Below, piece by piece: positions 35,832 to 50,046 of a stretch of 64,000 bases of DNA. Source of the DNA: Magicicada septendecula (taxonomy: Eukaryota > Arthropoda > Insecta > Hemiptera > Cicadidae); contig CM068367.1 in NCBI GenBank assembly GCA_034769895.1, forward strand, positions 115,304,573 through 115,368,572. Direction: 5' to 3'. Under the pieces are notes generated by a model that ran no database searches, was not told where the DNA came from, and worked only from the letters and a program-made list of their open reading frames with translations. Within the stretch, counting starts at the first letter, position 1, and the number at the start of each line of letters is the position of its first letter. The position numbers and the translations under genes were made by a program.

Positions 35832-38800
35832 TAGTCTATTACGTGAGGAATTTTCTGCCGATTTTGAGTCGGTGTCCATGGATCCTTCTGGTTTCTTTTT
35901 GCAATGTCTTCATAAAAGGTTATAGAATAAAGCTGAGGAAATTTTTTGGCCCGCTCCTAAATTTAGGGGTTGTTTTCACCCTTTTCGGGGGTTAGAAAAA
36001 CAAAATTTAATTAACCCCGTGATCAAATAGAGAATCAAATTTTAACTAAAAAGGTGGTATACGATTTTTCCAAAAAAAATGCGTTGTTTTTAGTTACAAG
36101 GGTTCAAAGTTTTGCTAAAAAACGTGTTTTTTAACATTAATCTGCAAACAACTCAAAAACACATTTTGCAATCCATCTGTATAAATCAAAATTAAAGCAT
36201 ATTAACAGACAAACATTTGCCACTTTGTTTGGTTTCGTTATGTCAAATAGTTCTCGCGATACAGTCAAAACAAAATGGCGATTCACCGTTTATTGATCAA
36301 ATAACGTGCTTAAAACTAAAATAACTCGGCAAAAGTGGTTCGATCGTAACCAAATTAGTATCAAAACAAAGCTATTTTAATTTCCTAAACAATAATGGGT
36401 TAATCATTTGTTTTACAAAATAACGAAGTTATGTAGGAAAATGTTATAATTTTTGTACATTTTTTCCAAGAAATTTAAAAAGGGACGTCCGCCATTTTGT
36501 CAAATATGCATATTATACCAAGATACTGTAGTTTTCGGTTGTCTACTATATTAGCAATGTCCTCAAATTTTTTAAGCATATATGTATTGCTGTACACTAA
36601 CGCGTAAAGTTTTAAGGAAATTCAAGTTTTTGAATTTTCGCCAAAATTCGCTTTTTTTTATTAAATAGCTGAGTAACGATAATTTTTTATCGAAAAATTG
36701 ACAAGAACCAGAAATAAAGCGTATGAAAAAAAATTTTGAATTTTGTTTAATTCATTTTCGACTAACCTCGATGAGCTAAAGCAGTTTAAAGGTGTATTTT
36801 GCCGACATCTTGTAAACAATTTTCGACTTCTAGGCAAAATATCTAGTGTAGTAGGTTTTTGGACTACAGTGCATACGATAAAGGTTGTAGCTCTTTACAT
36901 TTCCTATAAAATGCATTTTAGTTGAAAGATTTTTTTTAAAAATTGACAGAGTTATGACTACAAATGGAAACGCCCTCCAACAGTTAGATTTTTGTTATCG
37001 TACGTTATATGTTCGGGTGCAGTCCTGAGAGCCTATTAGTTTATACTAAACTAAATTTTTTTCAAATTGACAATAAAATTAAGTATCATTTTAATTTTTT
37101 TAACGTCTATTGTAAACAAAAGAATATCACTTGCAATTTGTCACTGTCTGATGCTGATATTAAATATCAATTGAATATTTAATTTTATAAAATAATATAA
37201 CGTTATGGTTCGACTTTTCTTTGATTAAATTTTATACGAATGGATAAACTATATATTTTCGACTCAATTTTGAATTATGAACGCTAAAAACAGGAACCCT
37301 CTAGTGGAGACCAGAACATGCGCTACCTGCTTACAGCTGACACGTGTTTTTTGGAGCATCAGCTGACGGTCGGTGTTGTTTGTTATTGTGCAAGGGTTGT
37401 AATATTTTGTTAAATATTATTAATTTTGTTATATTTAAGTACCTGTAGGTTAAACATCCTCCAAAAACCTTTAGGTACCCAATTTCAAGGCTTCAAATTA
37501 CATCCTCGCGTTGTTTCCTGTTTTCAACCCTTTAAGGGTGGTTTTCAACCCTTTCAAGTCCACATTTTGCGTCGGATGCATCCTTTGACGTCAAAATCGT
37601 AATCAGCACTCCCAAAAATCTATATGTACCTAACTTCAGGGCCTGAAAATGCATCCTCGCCTCGTTTCATATTCTCAACCGTTTAGGGGTAATTTTCAAC
37701 CCTTTAGGAGTAAGAGCGGGCCAAAATGTTTCCTTAACTTTGTTCTAGAACCCCTTTTCGGGGGTTAAAAAAACAAAATTTAATTAACCCCGTGATCAAA
37801 TAGAGAATCAAATTTTAACTAAAAAGGTGGTATACGATTTTCCAAAAAAAAATGCGTTGTTTTTAGTTACAAGGGTTCAAAGTTTTGCTAAAAAACGTGT
37901 TTTTTAACATTAATCTGCAGACAATTCAAAAACACATTTTGCAATCCATCTGTATAAATCAAAATTAAAGCATATTAACAGACAAACATTTGCCACTTTG
38001 TTTGGTTTCGTTATGTCAAATAGTTCTCGCGATACAGTCAAAACAAAATGGCGATTCACCGTTTATTGATCAAATAACGTGCTTAAAACTAAAATAACTC
38101 GGCAAAAATGGTTCAATCGTAACCAAATTAGTATCAAAAGAAAGCTATTTTAATTTCCTAAACAATAATGGGTTAATCATTTGTTTTACAAAATAACGAA
38201 GTTATGTAGGAAAATGTTATAATTTTTGTACATTTTTTCCAAGAAATTTAAAAAGGGACGTCCGCCATTTTGTCAAATATGCATATTAAACCAAGATACT
38301 GTAGTTTTCGGTTGTCTACTATATTAGCAATGCCCTCAAAATTTTTTAAGCATATATGTATTGCTGTACACTAAGGCGTAACGTTTTAAGGAAATTCAAG
38401 TTTTTGAATTTTCGCCAAAATTCGCTTTTTTTTTTATTAAATAGCTGAGTAACGATAATTTTTTATCGAAAAATTGACAAGAACCAGAAATAAAGCGTAT
38501 GAAAAAAAAATTTTGAATTTTGTTTAATTCATTTTCGACTAACCTCGATGAGCTAAAGCAGTTTAAAGGTGTATTTTGCCGACATCTTGTAAACAATTTT
38601 CGACTTCTAGGCAAAATATCTAGTGTAGTAGGTTTTTGGACTACAGTGCATACGATAAAGGTTGTAGCTCTTTACATTTCCTATAAAATGCATTTTAGTT
38701 GAATGTTTTTTCTTAAAAATTGACAGAGTTATGACTACAAATGGAAACGCCCTCCAACAGTTAGATTTTTGTTATCGTACGTTATATGTTCGGGTGCAGT

Positions 38801-39616
38801 CCTGAGAGCCTATTAGTTTATACTAAACTAAATTTTTTTCAAATTGACAATAAAATTAAGTATCATTTTAATTTTTTTAACGTCTATTGTAAACAAAAGA
38901 ATATCACTTGCAATTTGTCACTGTCTGATGCTGATATTAAATATCAATTGAATATTTAATTTTATAAAATAATATAACGTTATGGTTCGACTTTTCTTTG
39001 ATTAAATTTTATACGACTGGATAAACTATATATTTTCGACTTAATTTTGAATTATGAACGCTAAAAACAGGAACCCTCTAGTGGAGACCAGAACATGCGC
39101 TACCTGCTTACAGCTGACACGTGTTTTTTGGAGCATCAGCTGACGGTCGGTGTTGTTTGTTATTGTGCAAGGGTTGTAATATTTTGTTTAATATTATTAA
39201 TTTTGTTATATTTAAGTAATTGTAGGTTAAAAATCCTCCAAAAACCTTTAGGTACCCAATTTTAAGACTTCAAATTACATCCTCGCGTTGTTTCCTGTTT
39301 TCAACCCTTTAAGGGAAGTTTTCAACCCTTTCAAGTCCACATCTTGCGTCGGATGAATCCCTTGACGTCAAAATCGTAATCAGCAGCACAAAAAATCCTT
39401 GGGTACCTAATTTCAGGGCCTGAATATGCATCCTCGCCTCGTTTCATATTTTCAACCCTTTAGGGGTAATTTTCAACCCTTTAGGAGTAAGAGCGGGCCA
39501 AAATGTTTCCTTAACTTTGTTCTAGAACCTTTTAGGAAGTGATAGCAAAAGGAATCAAAAAACACTAACTCAAATTCGGCAGACAGGCCCTTTGTCACGC
39601 TTCACGTAATAAACTA
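35832..39616. mobile_element. 3.8 kb non-coding element with long imperfect inverted ends and internal tandem duplication
   Basis: The left end (TAGTCTATTACGTGA, then CTGCCGATTTTGAGT, AAAAGGTTATAG and TTTTGGCCCGCTC) matches the inverted right end (TAGTTTATTACGTGA, CTGCCGAATTTGAGT, AAAAGGTTCTAG, TTTTGGCCCGCTC) in the same order over roughly 150 bp. TAA flanks both ends and may be a 3 bp target duplication. Inside, a 1,773 bp unit is present twice, starting at about 35,981 and 37,754, at about 97-98% identity by eye. Subterminal runs of TTTCAACCCTTTAGGGG are repeated. No protein was recognised; the 60-codon frames at 36,743 and 38,520 are the same repeat unit. The family is not identified. Confidence 0.75.
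35981..39525. repeat. 1,773 bp tandem duplication (two units)
   Basis: The unit starting CTTTTCGGGGGTT at 35,981 recurs at 37,754. Spot checks along the unit keep exactly the same 1,773 bp offset at the start and a few bases more later on because of small A-run differences. The first unit carries the right-end sequence (GAGCGGGCCAAAATGTTTCC) internally at about 37,713, so duplication included one subterminal end. Confidence 0.9.
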
Positions 39617-42474
<2,858 letters not shown>

Positions 42475-42482
42475 ATCTATAC

Positions 42483-43359
42483 CAGTGGTTCCCAAAATAG
42501 GGTCCGCTACAATGTTTCAGGGGGACAATTTTAAGAAAATCTAGGTTATACCGTAATATTCTTCTATTTTTTATACTCTAAAATATAAATCTAAATTTTA
42601 GAATCTTAAAAAAATTAGTAGAAGATTCCAGTATTTTTTTGGGGGGAGGGGTCAAACTGATTGTAATTGTAAAAGTAATTTCAAAGTAATGGTTTTAATA
42701 ATGTCTTTAAATCATGTCGTGTAGCAGATCTATTTGTCAGCCGAACTGACTAGACCTCTCTCTTACATTAAAAAAAGAAGATTCATTGGCAGAACTTTCA
42801 ACTGACCGTTCATTAAAATTACAGTTTTCGCAATTACAACTAGCTGACTTCTGGTTATATGTAATGACTGACTATCCTGAACCCTGACCTTGGAAAAAGA
42901 GTTTTGAAGTGTTTAACTGTGTTTTCCTCTACTTAGTTGTGTGAAACCGCAGTCTCCCTGCTCACGTATTTATTTCCGATCTGACGATGAGCTGTGAAGC
43001 TTGAAAGCGATAATCGGAATAATTTTTATACAGTGGTGTGCAACAGTGATAATTAAAGTCAAAATTAAGAAATAAACTTGATGTCGAGAGTTAATAATAT
43101 TGAAGTTATCAGACATTAAACCCAATATTGCAGAGCTAATTGTGCAAAAGCAGCTTCATTGTTCACATTAAACTATCTTTGATATCATTAATATTATAAT
43201 TTTGTAAGTTATGAGAATTTTAATTTTAATACATTTATAATTAAAATAAAAGAGTTTCTATCATATTTACTGTTTGTTTTATTTCAGAACTCAGACGGGG
43301 TCAGTGAATTTTTAAATTTTTTGGGAGGGGGTCCGCGGACTGAAAAGTTTGGGAATCTG
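42483..43359. mobile_element. Non-autonomous hAT-type DNA transposon with perfect 8 bp target duplication
   Basis: The ends read CAGTGGTTCCCAAA and, inverted, CAGATTCCCAAA. The flanks are identical 8-mers, ATCTATAC, at 42,475-42,482 and 43,360-43,367. An 8 bp duplication with CAG.G..TCCCAA termini is the hAT pattern. The 877 bp interior has no transposase frame. It contains a hammerhead-ribozyme-like motif at 42,973-43,020, described separately. The perfect target duplication suggests a fairly young insertion. Confidence 0.88.
42973..43020 (+). ncRNA. Hammerhead-ribozyme-like motif inside the hAT element
   Basis: CTGACGA at 42,981 matches the CUGANGA core, followed by a short AGC/GCT hairpin, then GAAAGCGATA. 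The bases on both sides, ATTTCCGAT and ATCGGAAT, are perfectly complementary and would form stem I around the core. Stem III would be minimal, as in dimeric hammerheads. One extra base lies between the core and stem II. Activity is not shown. Confidence 0.45.
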
Positions 43360-44449
43360 ATCTATACATCACCTGAAAGTCACTGTTAAGCCAGTGAGTA
43401 ATTACCTTCAGACAAGTGATGTTATACATTGAACCATGTTCTCAAAGATTAATTTAACTCGATAATAGGAAGGAGAGTTACTTCCCTGCAAAAAGTGTCC
43501 TTTGGTTTCATTTAGTTCTCTTAATCCTTCATTCCGGCTCCTTAGCAAGTTGATCAGACTTCTCCCCAGCAAGGTTGTGCGACCTCCCCATATTCCCGAT
43601 TATAATTTTCTTTTGCAATACTCTATAATGCACTAGATTTTACCCTATGCGATAAGCTAACACAAAGGCTCTAATGCTGTTACTAAGCAAAGTAGACAGG
43701 TTTCAAAGTAAGTGTAGACAATTGAGATACCATAATGGTTTTCCCAAATAATGAAGACGGGAAACTATCTTATAAAACAAGAATAATAAGTATAACAGAC
43801 AAGAGCATACGGAACAGATAGAAACGTAAGCAGTGCTGATGTCGGTTTAATTATGTATTGTTACATATGTGTGTCACACGTCGCGTCCTGAATCCAAATG
43901 TCACGGAACGGGAACGTCATTAGTGTTTTACCAATTAGTGTGTTAATCGACATTCAAGTCGCTATGCTGCGAGATAACTTTGAGTTACTTAATCTGACTA
44001 ATGACGTCAGGAATACAGTTGCACGTTCAATCGTTACAAACCTGACACTATGAGAGTAACACAGTTCCATAATTATACTGGGAGACGTGCACACACGAAC
44101 ACGTGCATTCAGTAACTTCATGTTGTACGTCTTCGACATTTGTACAGCAATGTTAGCATCTTGTTAAATATTGCTGCTGTTTTATGGTAGCGAGTTTTCA
44201 CACCTCAATCATAAACTTATTTATCCTAGTTTGTTAAGTGCCTTATTCTACTTCATTATGCTTTAAACTCTACAGACTCCAGATATCATAACTCGGTATT
44301 TTACTCTGTCAGTTGCTCATCTTCACAGTCAGTATAAGGACTCACCGGGCGACCGATGTAAGGGTCATTTCTATATTAGAGCTATTCATTACGCTTTAGC
44401 AATGTATAGTTAATGACGTAGGTTTTCCATGCTTTTTTTATCAAAACAC

Positions 44450-45000
44450 TTACTTACTTACTAGCCAACGCCCACCCTTGGCTGTTGGGCCATTAGGCGG
44501 CGCGCTGACCAGTAGAGACGTGAGAGCCCTAGCCGTACCATCTTCGTCTTGGACTTGCGTGTCTGAGATCAAGGCTGGACATGCAATTAGGTGATCCACA
44601 TTCATGGAAGCGTATACACAGAGAACACATTCAGGAGACGACAACACGCCAATGCGGTGCAGGTGGGAGGCCAGGTAGTCATGACCGGTTGTAGTTCTAA
44701 AAAGAGCAACACCAGTTGCTCGGGGTAGAGTTCTGTTGATGGGGCCGTCCGTAACCTATGTTGCCCATCTTTTTCCCACACAGGCTCTCAATTGTCTTTC
44801 TTTTAGCCATAGGCTTATTAAGGAGTTTATTCGTGCTTTCGCAGATGCATATGAGCTGGGGGTCTCCGACTGAGGTAGTGCTGCGCCCATTTTGGCGAGG
44901 ATGTCGGCTTTTTCATTTCCCATGATGTTGACATGGCTGGGTACCCATTGCAGTTCAATCTGCCAGCCTAATTGTACAAGGTTCTGCAGTTCTCGCCTAC
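44450..45000 (-). mobile_element. Non-LTR retrotransposon with RNase H domain, 3' end
   Basis: The minus strand from about 45,000 encodes LVQLGWQIELQWVPSHVNIM followed by GNEKADILAKMGAALPQ. The WVPSHV..GNEKAD pattern is the C-terminal catalytic block of an RNase H domain, with the last histidine and aspartate present. It continues to LWLKERQLRACVGKRWAT, an in-frame stop, INRTLPRATGVALFRTTTGH, DYLASHLHRIGV and the CCHC-like ECVLCVYASMNVDHLIACPA. This layout (RNase H, then LPR..ALFRLRTGH, then C-x2-C..H..C) is known from the ends of insect I, R1 and Jockey-group elements. The RT and endonuclease parts are absent, so the copy is 5'-truncated. Confidence 0.82.
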
Positions 45001-45334
45001 ACTACACTACAGTACTGTTCTTTATCAAAACAGGTTTCATTCAATTATGACCGTCAACCGTGAGTGCCTGTTATTGAACCTGTTAAGTAGTGATCCTTCT
45101 ACGCCTGACAGTATTGACAAAGCAGCCGCCCTACGCCTAATCTCAGTTGAACTGGCGGAACTGCAGGTGCTTACGGAAAGCCTTGTTCTCATTTACGTTG
45201 CGCGTCTCTGGGAATCGTCCCTGTCTGCTATTACGTTGCGCCGTATAAGGGTTAATTACTTTCCCATCCCAAACCGTTTGCATTAAGCTACGGATTGCCT
45301 ATTCGTTGAAACTGGGTCCGCGGAAGTGCATTTA

Positions 45335-45386
45335 TATTATATATATATATAATATATACATATTAAATGTATATATATATATATAT
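45335..45386 (+). repeat. (AT)n tract
   Basis: Two AT runs separated by a short AATATATACATATTAAATG linker. Confidence 0.9.
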
Positions 45387-45714
45387 AAAATTCAAGATTC
45401 ATACTACTTACCCTATATAGAATAATCCCATGTGCGTTATACAGAACGTTTCCGTCATACTTCATATGCGTATTCCTGTCTTTAACATCGTAGTTGTGGC
45501 TGCAAGTTGAAATATTTTTACGTCTTATTCTAATTCTGTTTGTTGTATTCCAGCTTTTCAGATATTTGCACCGTCATTTTGTTTATTATTCTTATATGCC
45601 TCCTACAAAGTCATCAACTTGTCTACAGTGTACTCTATAGTAAGACTAACGCAATATTTTGCTACTCAGCTTTCATTCTTGAATAATTAATTTTTTGTTT
45701 TAGTATTATTAATA

Positions 45715-45787
<73 letters not shown>

Positions 45788-46058
45788 CTTCTTCTTCTTC
45801 TTCTTCTTCTTCTTCTTCTTCTTCTTCTTCTTCTTCTTCTTTTTATCCTTCTTCTTGTCCTCCTCCTCCTTCCCCTCTTTATCGCTCCACCGCAATATTT
45901 CTTTTTCTTTTTCTTTTTCTTTTTCTTTTTCTTTTTCTTTTTCTTTTTGTTTTTGTTTTTGTTTTTCTTTTTCTTTTTCTTTCCTTTTCCTTTTCCTTTT
46001 CCTTTTCCTTTTCCTTTTCCTTTTCCTTCTTCTTCTTCTTCTTCTTCTTCTTCTTCTT

Positions 46059-46135
<77 letters not shown>

Positions 46136-46167
46136 TATTACCATTAATATTATTATTATTATTGTTG
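45715..46167 (+). repeat. Compound pyrimidine/T-rich microsatellite array
   Basis: Successive blocks are (TTG)n, (TTC)n, a CCT-rich link, (CTTTTT)n, (GTTTTT)3, (CTTTTT)n, (CCTTTT)n, (TTC)n and (TTA)n. Frames of over 200 codons on both strands across it are poly-Leu, Phe, Ser, Lys, Arg and Asn and are not genes. Confidence 0.97.
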
Positions 46168-46384
46168 TTATCATTACTAATTCTTTTATTATTATTTTTT
46201 CCCTTATAATATGGTCAATAGTTATGGTTAATATTTTACCCATTTCAATATACGTAAATACACACACGCACACGCGCGCGCGTGTGTGTGTGAGAGGGAG
46301 AGAGATCAGTACCTGTATTCTGCTATTCATCTCTCCTCACAAGAACCAAGCCTCGAATTCATACATGCGTCGTAACTAGTGCGT

Positions 46385-46500
46385 ACTTAATACTAAACAG
46401 TAAAAAGGTTTAAAAACAGAAACGCCTGGTAGTTTCACAATTTATTCTTATATTCTGACAATTGTTTCAGCCTATCAGGCTATTCTCAAAGAACTGCTAA
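46385..46500 (-). repeat. Decayed hammerhead-like repeat of another subfamily
   Basis: On the minus strand: TTGAGAAT, the hairpin AGCC-TGAT-AGGCT, then GAAACAATTGTC, where CAATTG is self-complementary. The arrangement is that of a dimeric hammerhead with a longer stem III, but the core has lost conserved bases. The flank ATAAGAATAAATTGTGAAAC follows. It lacks the ACCACGGCC module. Confidence 0.35.
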
Positions 46501-47876
46501 GAACAACTAAACACAAAGGAATGTGTTAAACGATGAACATGTGTTAATGGTGTGTATATGGACATGTGGGTGGGGAGTTATGGCGAAAGGGGTGGGGTAG
46601 CTAGTATAGGGAATATCAAGTGATAGTAAAAAGTAAGTATAATAAGAATGAAAATTCTAAAATTAACTAAACTAAGTAAAACCTTTTAAGAAAGGAGATA
46701 TAAACAATTCTTTCTGTTCGTTTGTTACATTTTTGTTATTTTTTGTTTGCCAATCAGCGTACACCTATTTCGATCGTAAATTATTGACATAAGAATTGCC
46801 CAACGAGAGCCAGTTGACAGAGTTGGCTGTGTACAATATGTCACTACCTGACTGCGCTCACACCGGAAACGTACTATTTTCTACGATTAGCTTTGTTTCT
46901 TTGTGTGCTCTTAGAGAATGAACGGTCAGACCGATTTAACGAGTCAGGTAACAACCAATCCACTTTGCAACTTGATTACGACTGGCTATGTGGTTCTGTA
47001 AGCCTTCATCGTGGTCTACAGACTTCACATTGTCACTGCTAAAACTAGCTTTTTACTTCTGTTGCACTTTTCGTATGAAAGTAATTTTTTCTTCATCTTC
47101 AACCTTGGCATCTTCCTAATGCGTTACGCTAGGTTCATCTCGTCCTCTACTTTCCACGATCTTGCCTTTCTACATAAATTCACTCCAAAGGCTGCATATG
47201 ATTAGACTGAACAGTCTGTTCTAGGTCTATAATTTAGACATTAAAGTGGATTATTAAGCCGTATTTTCCTCAGTGGACCTACACCCCTCTTTCCAACCGC
47301 TCTCGGTAACTCCAAAAAATCCTAAGGGTACGAACACGTCTCATTCTTCTATACCTACCCTTATCTTCTATTCCATTAGAAATAAAACGATACTTATTTT
47401 TCTAATAGGCCTACTTTAAAATTTTGTCGAATAACAACACTCTTTATGTGGTTTCTCAATTATACTACCAACAATTTGCGTAAAAACAAGTCTCTGTTGT
47501 TTCAATTCGTTTTCACTAATTTAACGTGAGTACCCAGATTTCAAAACCGTACAATAATATTGGCTCGCCAATATTCAATAGAATTTAACAGTGTCCCCCC
47601 CCCTATTCTATTTATAAGATTTCTTTGAATGGTTTTCAAAGTCTATAAAATGCGCCACCTTCCATAAAATTTGTGATAAAATCATTACGCACGACACGGT
47701 AAGTCCCCATACTTTCGTGATGTGGACGACACGTAAGACACGTAATTAAAAGACAACAACATGTCACGATTTTTCCTTGATTCCACTCCTTGTAGTAACT
47801 TCTTTTTCCTAAGCTTTCCTAAATAATATCGTTCAAACTGTCATCATTTTATGTTACAGTTTTTTTTTTTTTGAAT
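46501..47876. other. No recognised gene
   Basis: AT-rich sequence between the compound microsatellite and a LINE piece. No coding signature. Confidence 0.5.
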
Positions 47877-48720
47877 GTGATGAATGTGATGTGGGAATCT
47901 CTCTGAACGGTGAAAGAGTAAATAGCATACGTTATGCACATGATACCGTCATATTCGTAGATAGCTTAGAGGGGCTGCGACAACTAATGAATAGAGTTAC
48001 AGAAAGCAGACGTCGATATGATCTAGACATCAATGTTAATAAAATGAAGCTAATGATTGTATCTAAGAACAAGTTCAAAAGCTGCACCCTTAATATAAAC
48101 CAAAGGCCAGTTGAACGTGTTAGCCAATTTACATATCTTGGTACTGTAGTCAATGGACAATGGGACCATTCTCAAGAAATAAAGAGCAGAATTGAAAAGG
48201 CAAGAGCAATGTGCACTAGAATGAGCAGTTTATCCAAGTTCACGATTTAACAATAAACACAAAGATGAGACTTCTACGCTGCTACGTATTCTAGGTCCTC
48301 TTTTACGGTGTAGAATCTTAGGCTTTTACTGAAGCCACAACTAAGAAATTGGAATCTTTCGAAATGTGGCTCTACCGTAGAATATTGACCATTTCATGGA
48401 TAGCACATATAACTAATGTTGAAGTTCTTAAAAAGATGAAGAAAGATAGGGAACTTATTAACACAGTGAAGATAAGAAAGCTTCAGTATCTGGGACATCT
48501 CATGAGAAATGAATAGAGATATTACTTATTGCAGTGCATACTATAGGCAAAAGTACTTGGAAAGAGAGGAGTTGGGCGACCGAGAATATCATAGCTGAGA
48601 AATTTAAGGACCTGGTTTGCCATGAATACAACTGACTTATTCCGTACAGTGCAAAAAGTTAAAATAGCCTGTACGATATCCAACATCCGAAACGGATAGG
48701 AACTATCAGAAGAAGAAGAA
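47877..48720 (+). mobile_element. Non-LTR retrotransposon RT, 3' half
   Basis: A 119-codon frame at 47,891-48,250 reads GISLNGERVNSIRYAHDTVI, where YAHDT replaces the catalytic YADD, followed by NVNKMKLMIVSKNKF and FTYLGTVVNGQWDHSQEIKS and RIEKARAMCTRMSSL. After a stop, decayed coding continues: CYVF.VLFYGVES, FEMWLYRRIL, KIRKLQYLGHLMRN and GKRGVGRPRIS. This is the distal RT and C-terminal tail of an endonuclease/RT LINE. The changed catalytic aspartate and several stops make it inactive. A short GAA run at 48,710-48,722 ends it. A second copy of the same family lies at 54,900-55,345. Confidence 0.85.
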
Positions 48721-49559
48721 ATACATTCTAATGATTTTAAAAATTTGTCTTAATTTCTGTTAATGTGCTAACTTGCTACCATCTTTTACAGTCCTTACAT
48801 GGTCGTTTACAAAGACTGTTTACCCATTCCACTGTACTAAAATTTATTACCTTTAGTAATTGCATATGCTTAGTAACAGAACGGTTTTACATGTTCGATT
48901 TGGTTATTACTGTTTTCTAATATTTGTTTTGATTTCTTCACAATTCTCCTTAGAACTAACGCCCTAGTTTTTTATATCTAAAAGACGAATTATGTAAATT
49001 CATCAATGATAGCGTATTCGTTTTGTCGTGAAAATACCATTTAACAGACAACGCACGGGTTTGTTATTTGTTTCACGTTACATAACAGGCATTCCAGGCG
49101 AAATAAATTTTTGATTTCGTATGTCAAAAAAATGAAAGTACATTTTGTTTGTTCTGTCGGTGGCGTATTGGCGTATGCCAAAAGCGTCAATTTTGTCTTC
49201 GTCACAGTGACATCCGTTCTACGTGTGCGATTGTTTATTTTATAAGGTAGAGCGAGACTATATTCAATTTATGTGTGACGAATCGTCGCTGCGTAACGCC
49301 TCTTTTGTTATGTAATATATTTTTCTCAACTCGTCTTGCTGTTCGTGTTTATTGTTTTCCGTTGAATTTCTCTTGGAATTTGATTTTTAAATTTATGTTC
49401 CTGTGACGCTTTATATATCGTAAGATGAAAGTCCTCTAATGTAGGGCGTTTCGTTTGAATTCGACATTTTATACCATAGAAGCGTATAAACTTTACTGAA
49501 ATACTTGTGCATATATTCAAATGTGTTTTCTTGTAACACCAGACCTACAATAACGTTCC

Positions 49560-49963
49560 GGCTTTATTTTAATATTGTTGCTGTTGCATCACGACAATGC
49601 ACCTGCTCACGCTTCACTGAAAACAACAGAGTTTTTGACCAAAAACAATATGGCCACCGTCCCACGCCCTCCATATTCACCAGATTTAGCCCCCTGTGAT
49701 TTTTCTCTGTTCCCGAAAATAAAAATTCATATGAAAGGTCACCGTTTTGACACTGTAGAAGACATTAAGAAAAAAACGCAGGAGGTGCTTGACAGCCTTC
49801 AGCAAAAGTCTTTTTTTGACACTTTCCAGGCATGGAAACAACGCTGGATTCGTTGTATCAATTCGCAGAGAGACTACTTTGAAGGAGATGGGAGCCATTA
49901 ATGGCCTAGGTAAGCAACAAGAATTTATTAGACCTAGTCCGGGAACTTTCTGATAGCACCTCG
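49560..49963 (+). mobile_element. 3' third of a mariner transposon
   Basis: A 108-codon frame reads HHDNAPAHASLKTTEFLTKN and PPYSPDLAPCDFSLFPKIKI, with 34 residues between the second and third catalytic aspartates. It ends RWIRCINSQRDYFEGDGSH and a stop, as intact mariners do. The right terminal repeat follows, ending ACTTTCTGATAGCACCTCG before TA at 49,964. The first aspartate, HTH region and left end are missing. The reading frame of this portion is uninterrupted, suggesting that truncation rather than long decay silenced it. A different mariner starts only 84 bp further on. Confidence 0.9.
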
Positions 49964-50046
49964 TACTTAACTAGGACGCTCCCTGCACTGCAGAACTCTC
50001 TCACTATTCTGAACGAAGCACATTTATTATTACATGAATTTAAATA

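Noticed and set aside
36743-38702. Identical 60-codon frames at 36,743 and 38,520
   Set aside because: Identity is due to the 1,773 bp tandem duplication; no start context, domain or codon bias supports a gene.
45662-46379. Frames over 220 codons on both strands
   Set aside because: They are translations of the compound microsatellite array; composition follows the repeat motif.
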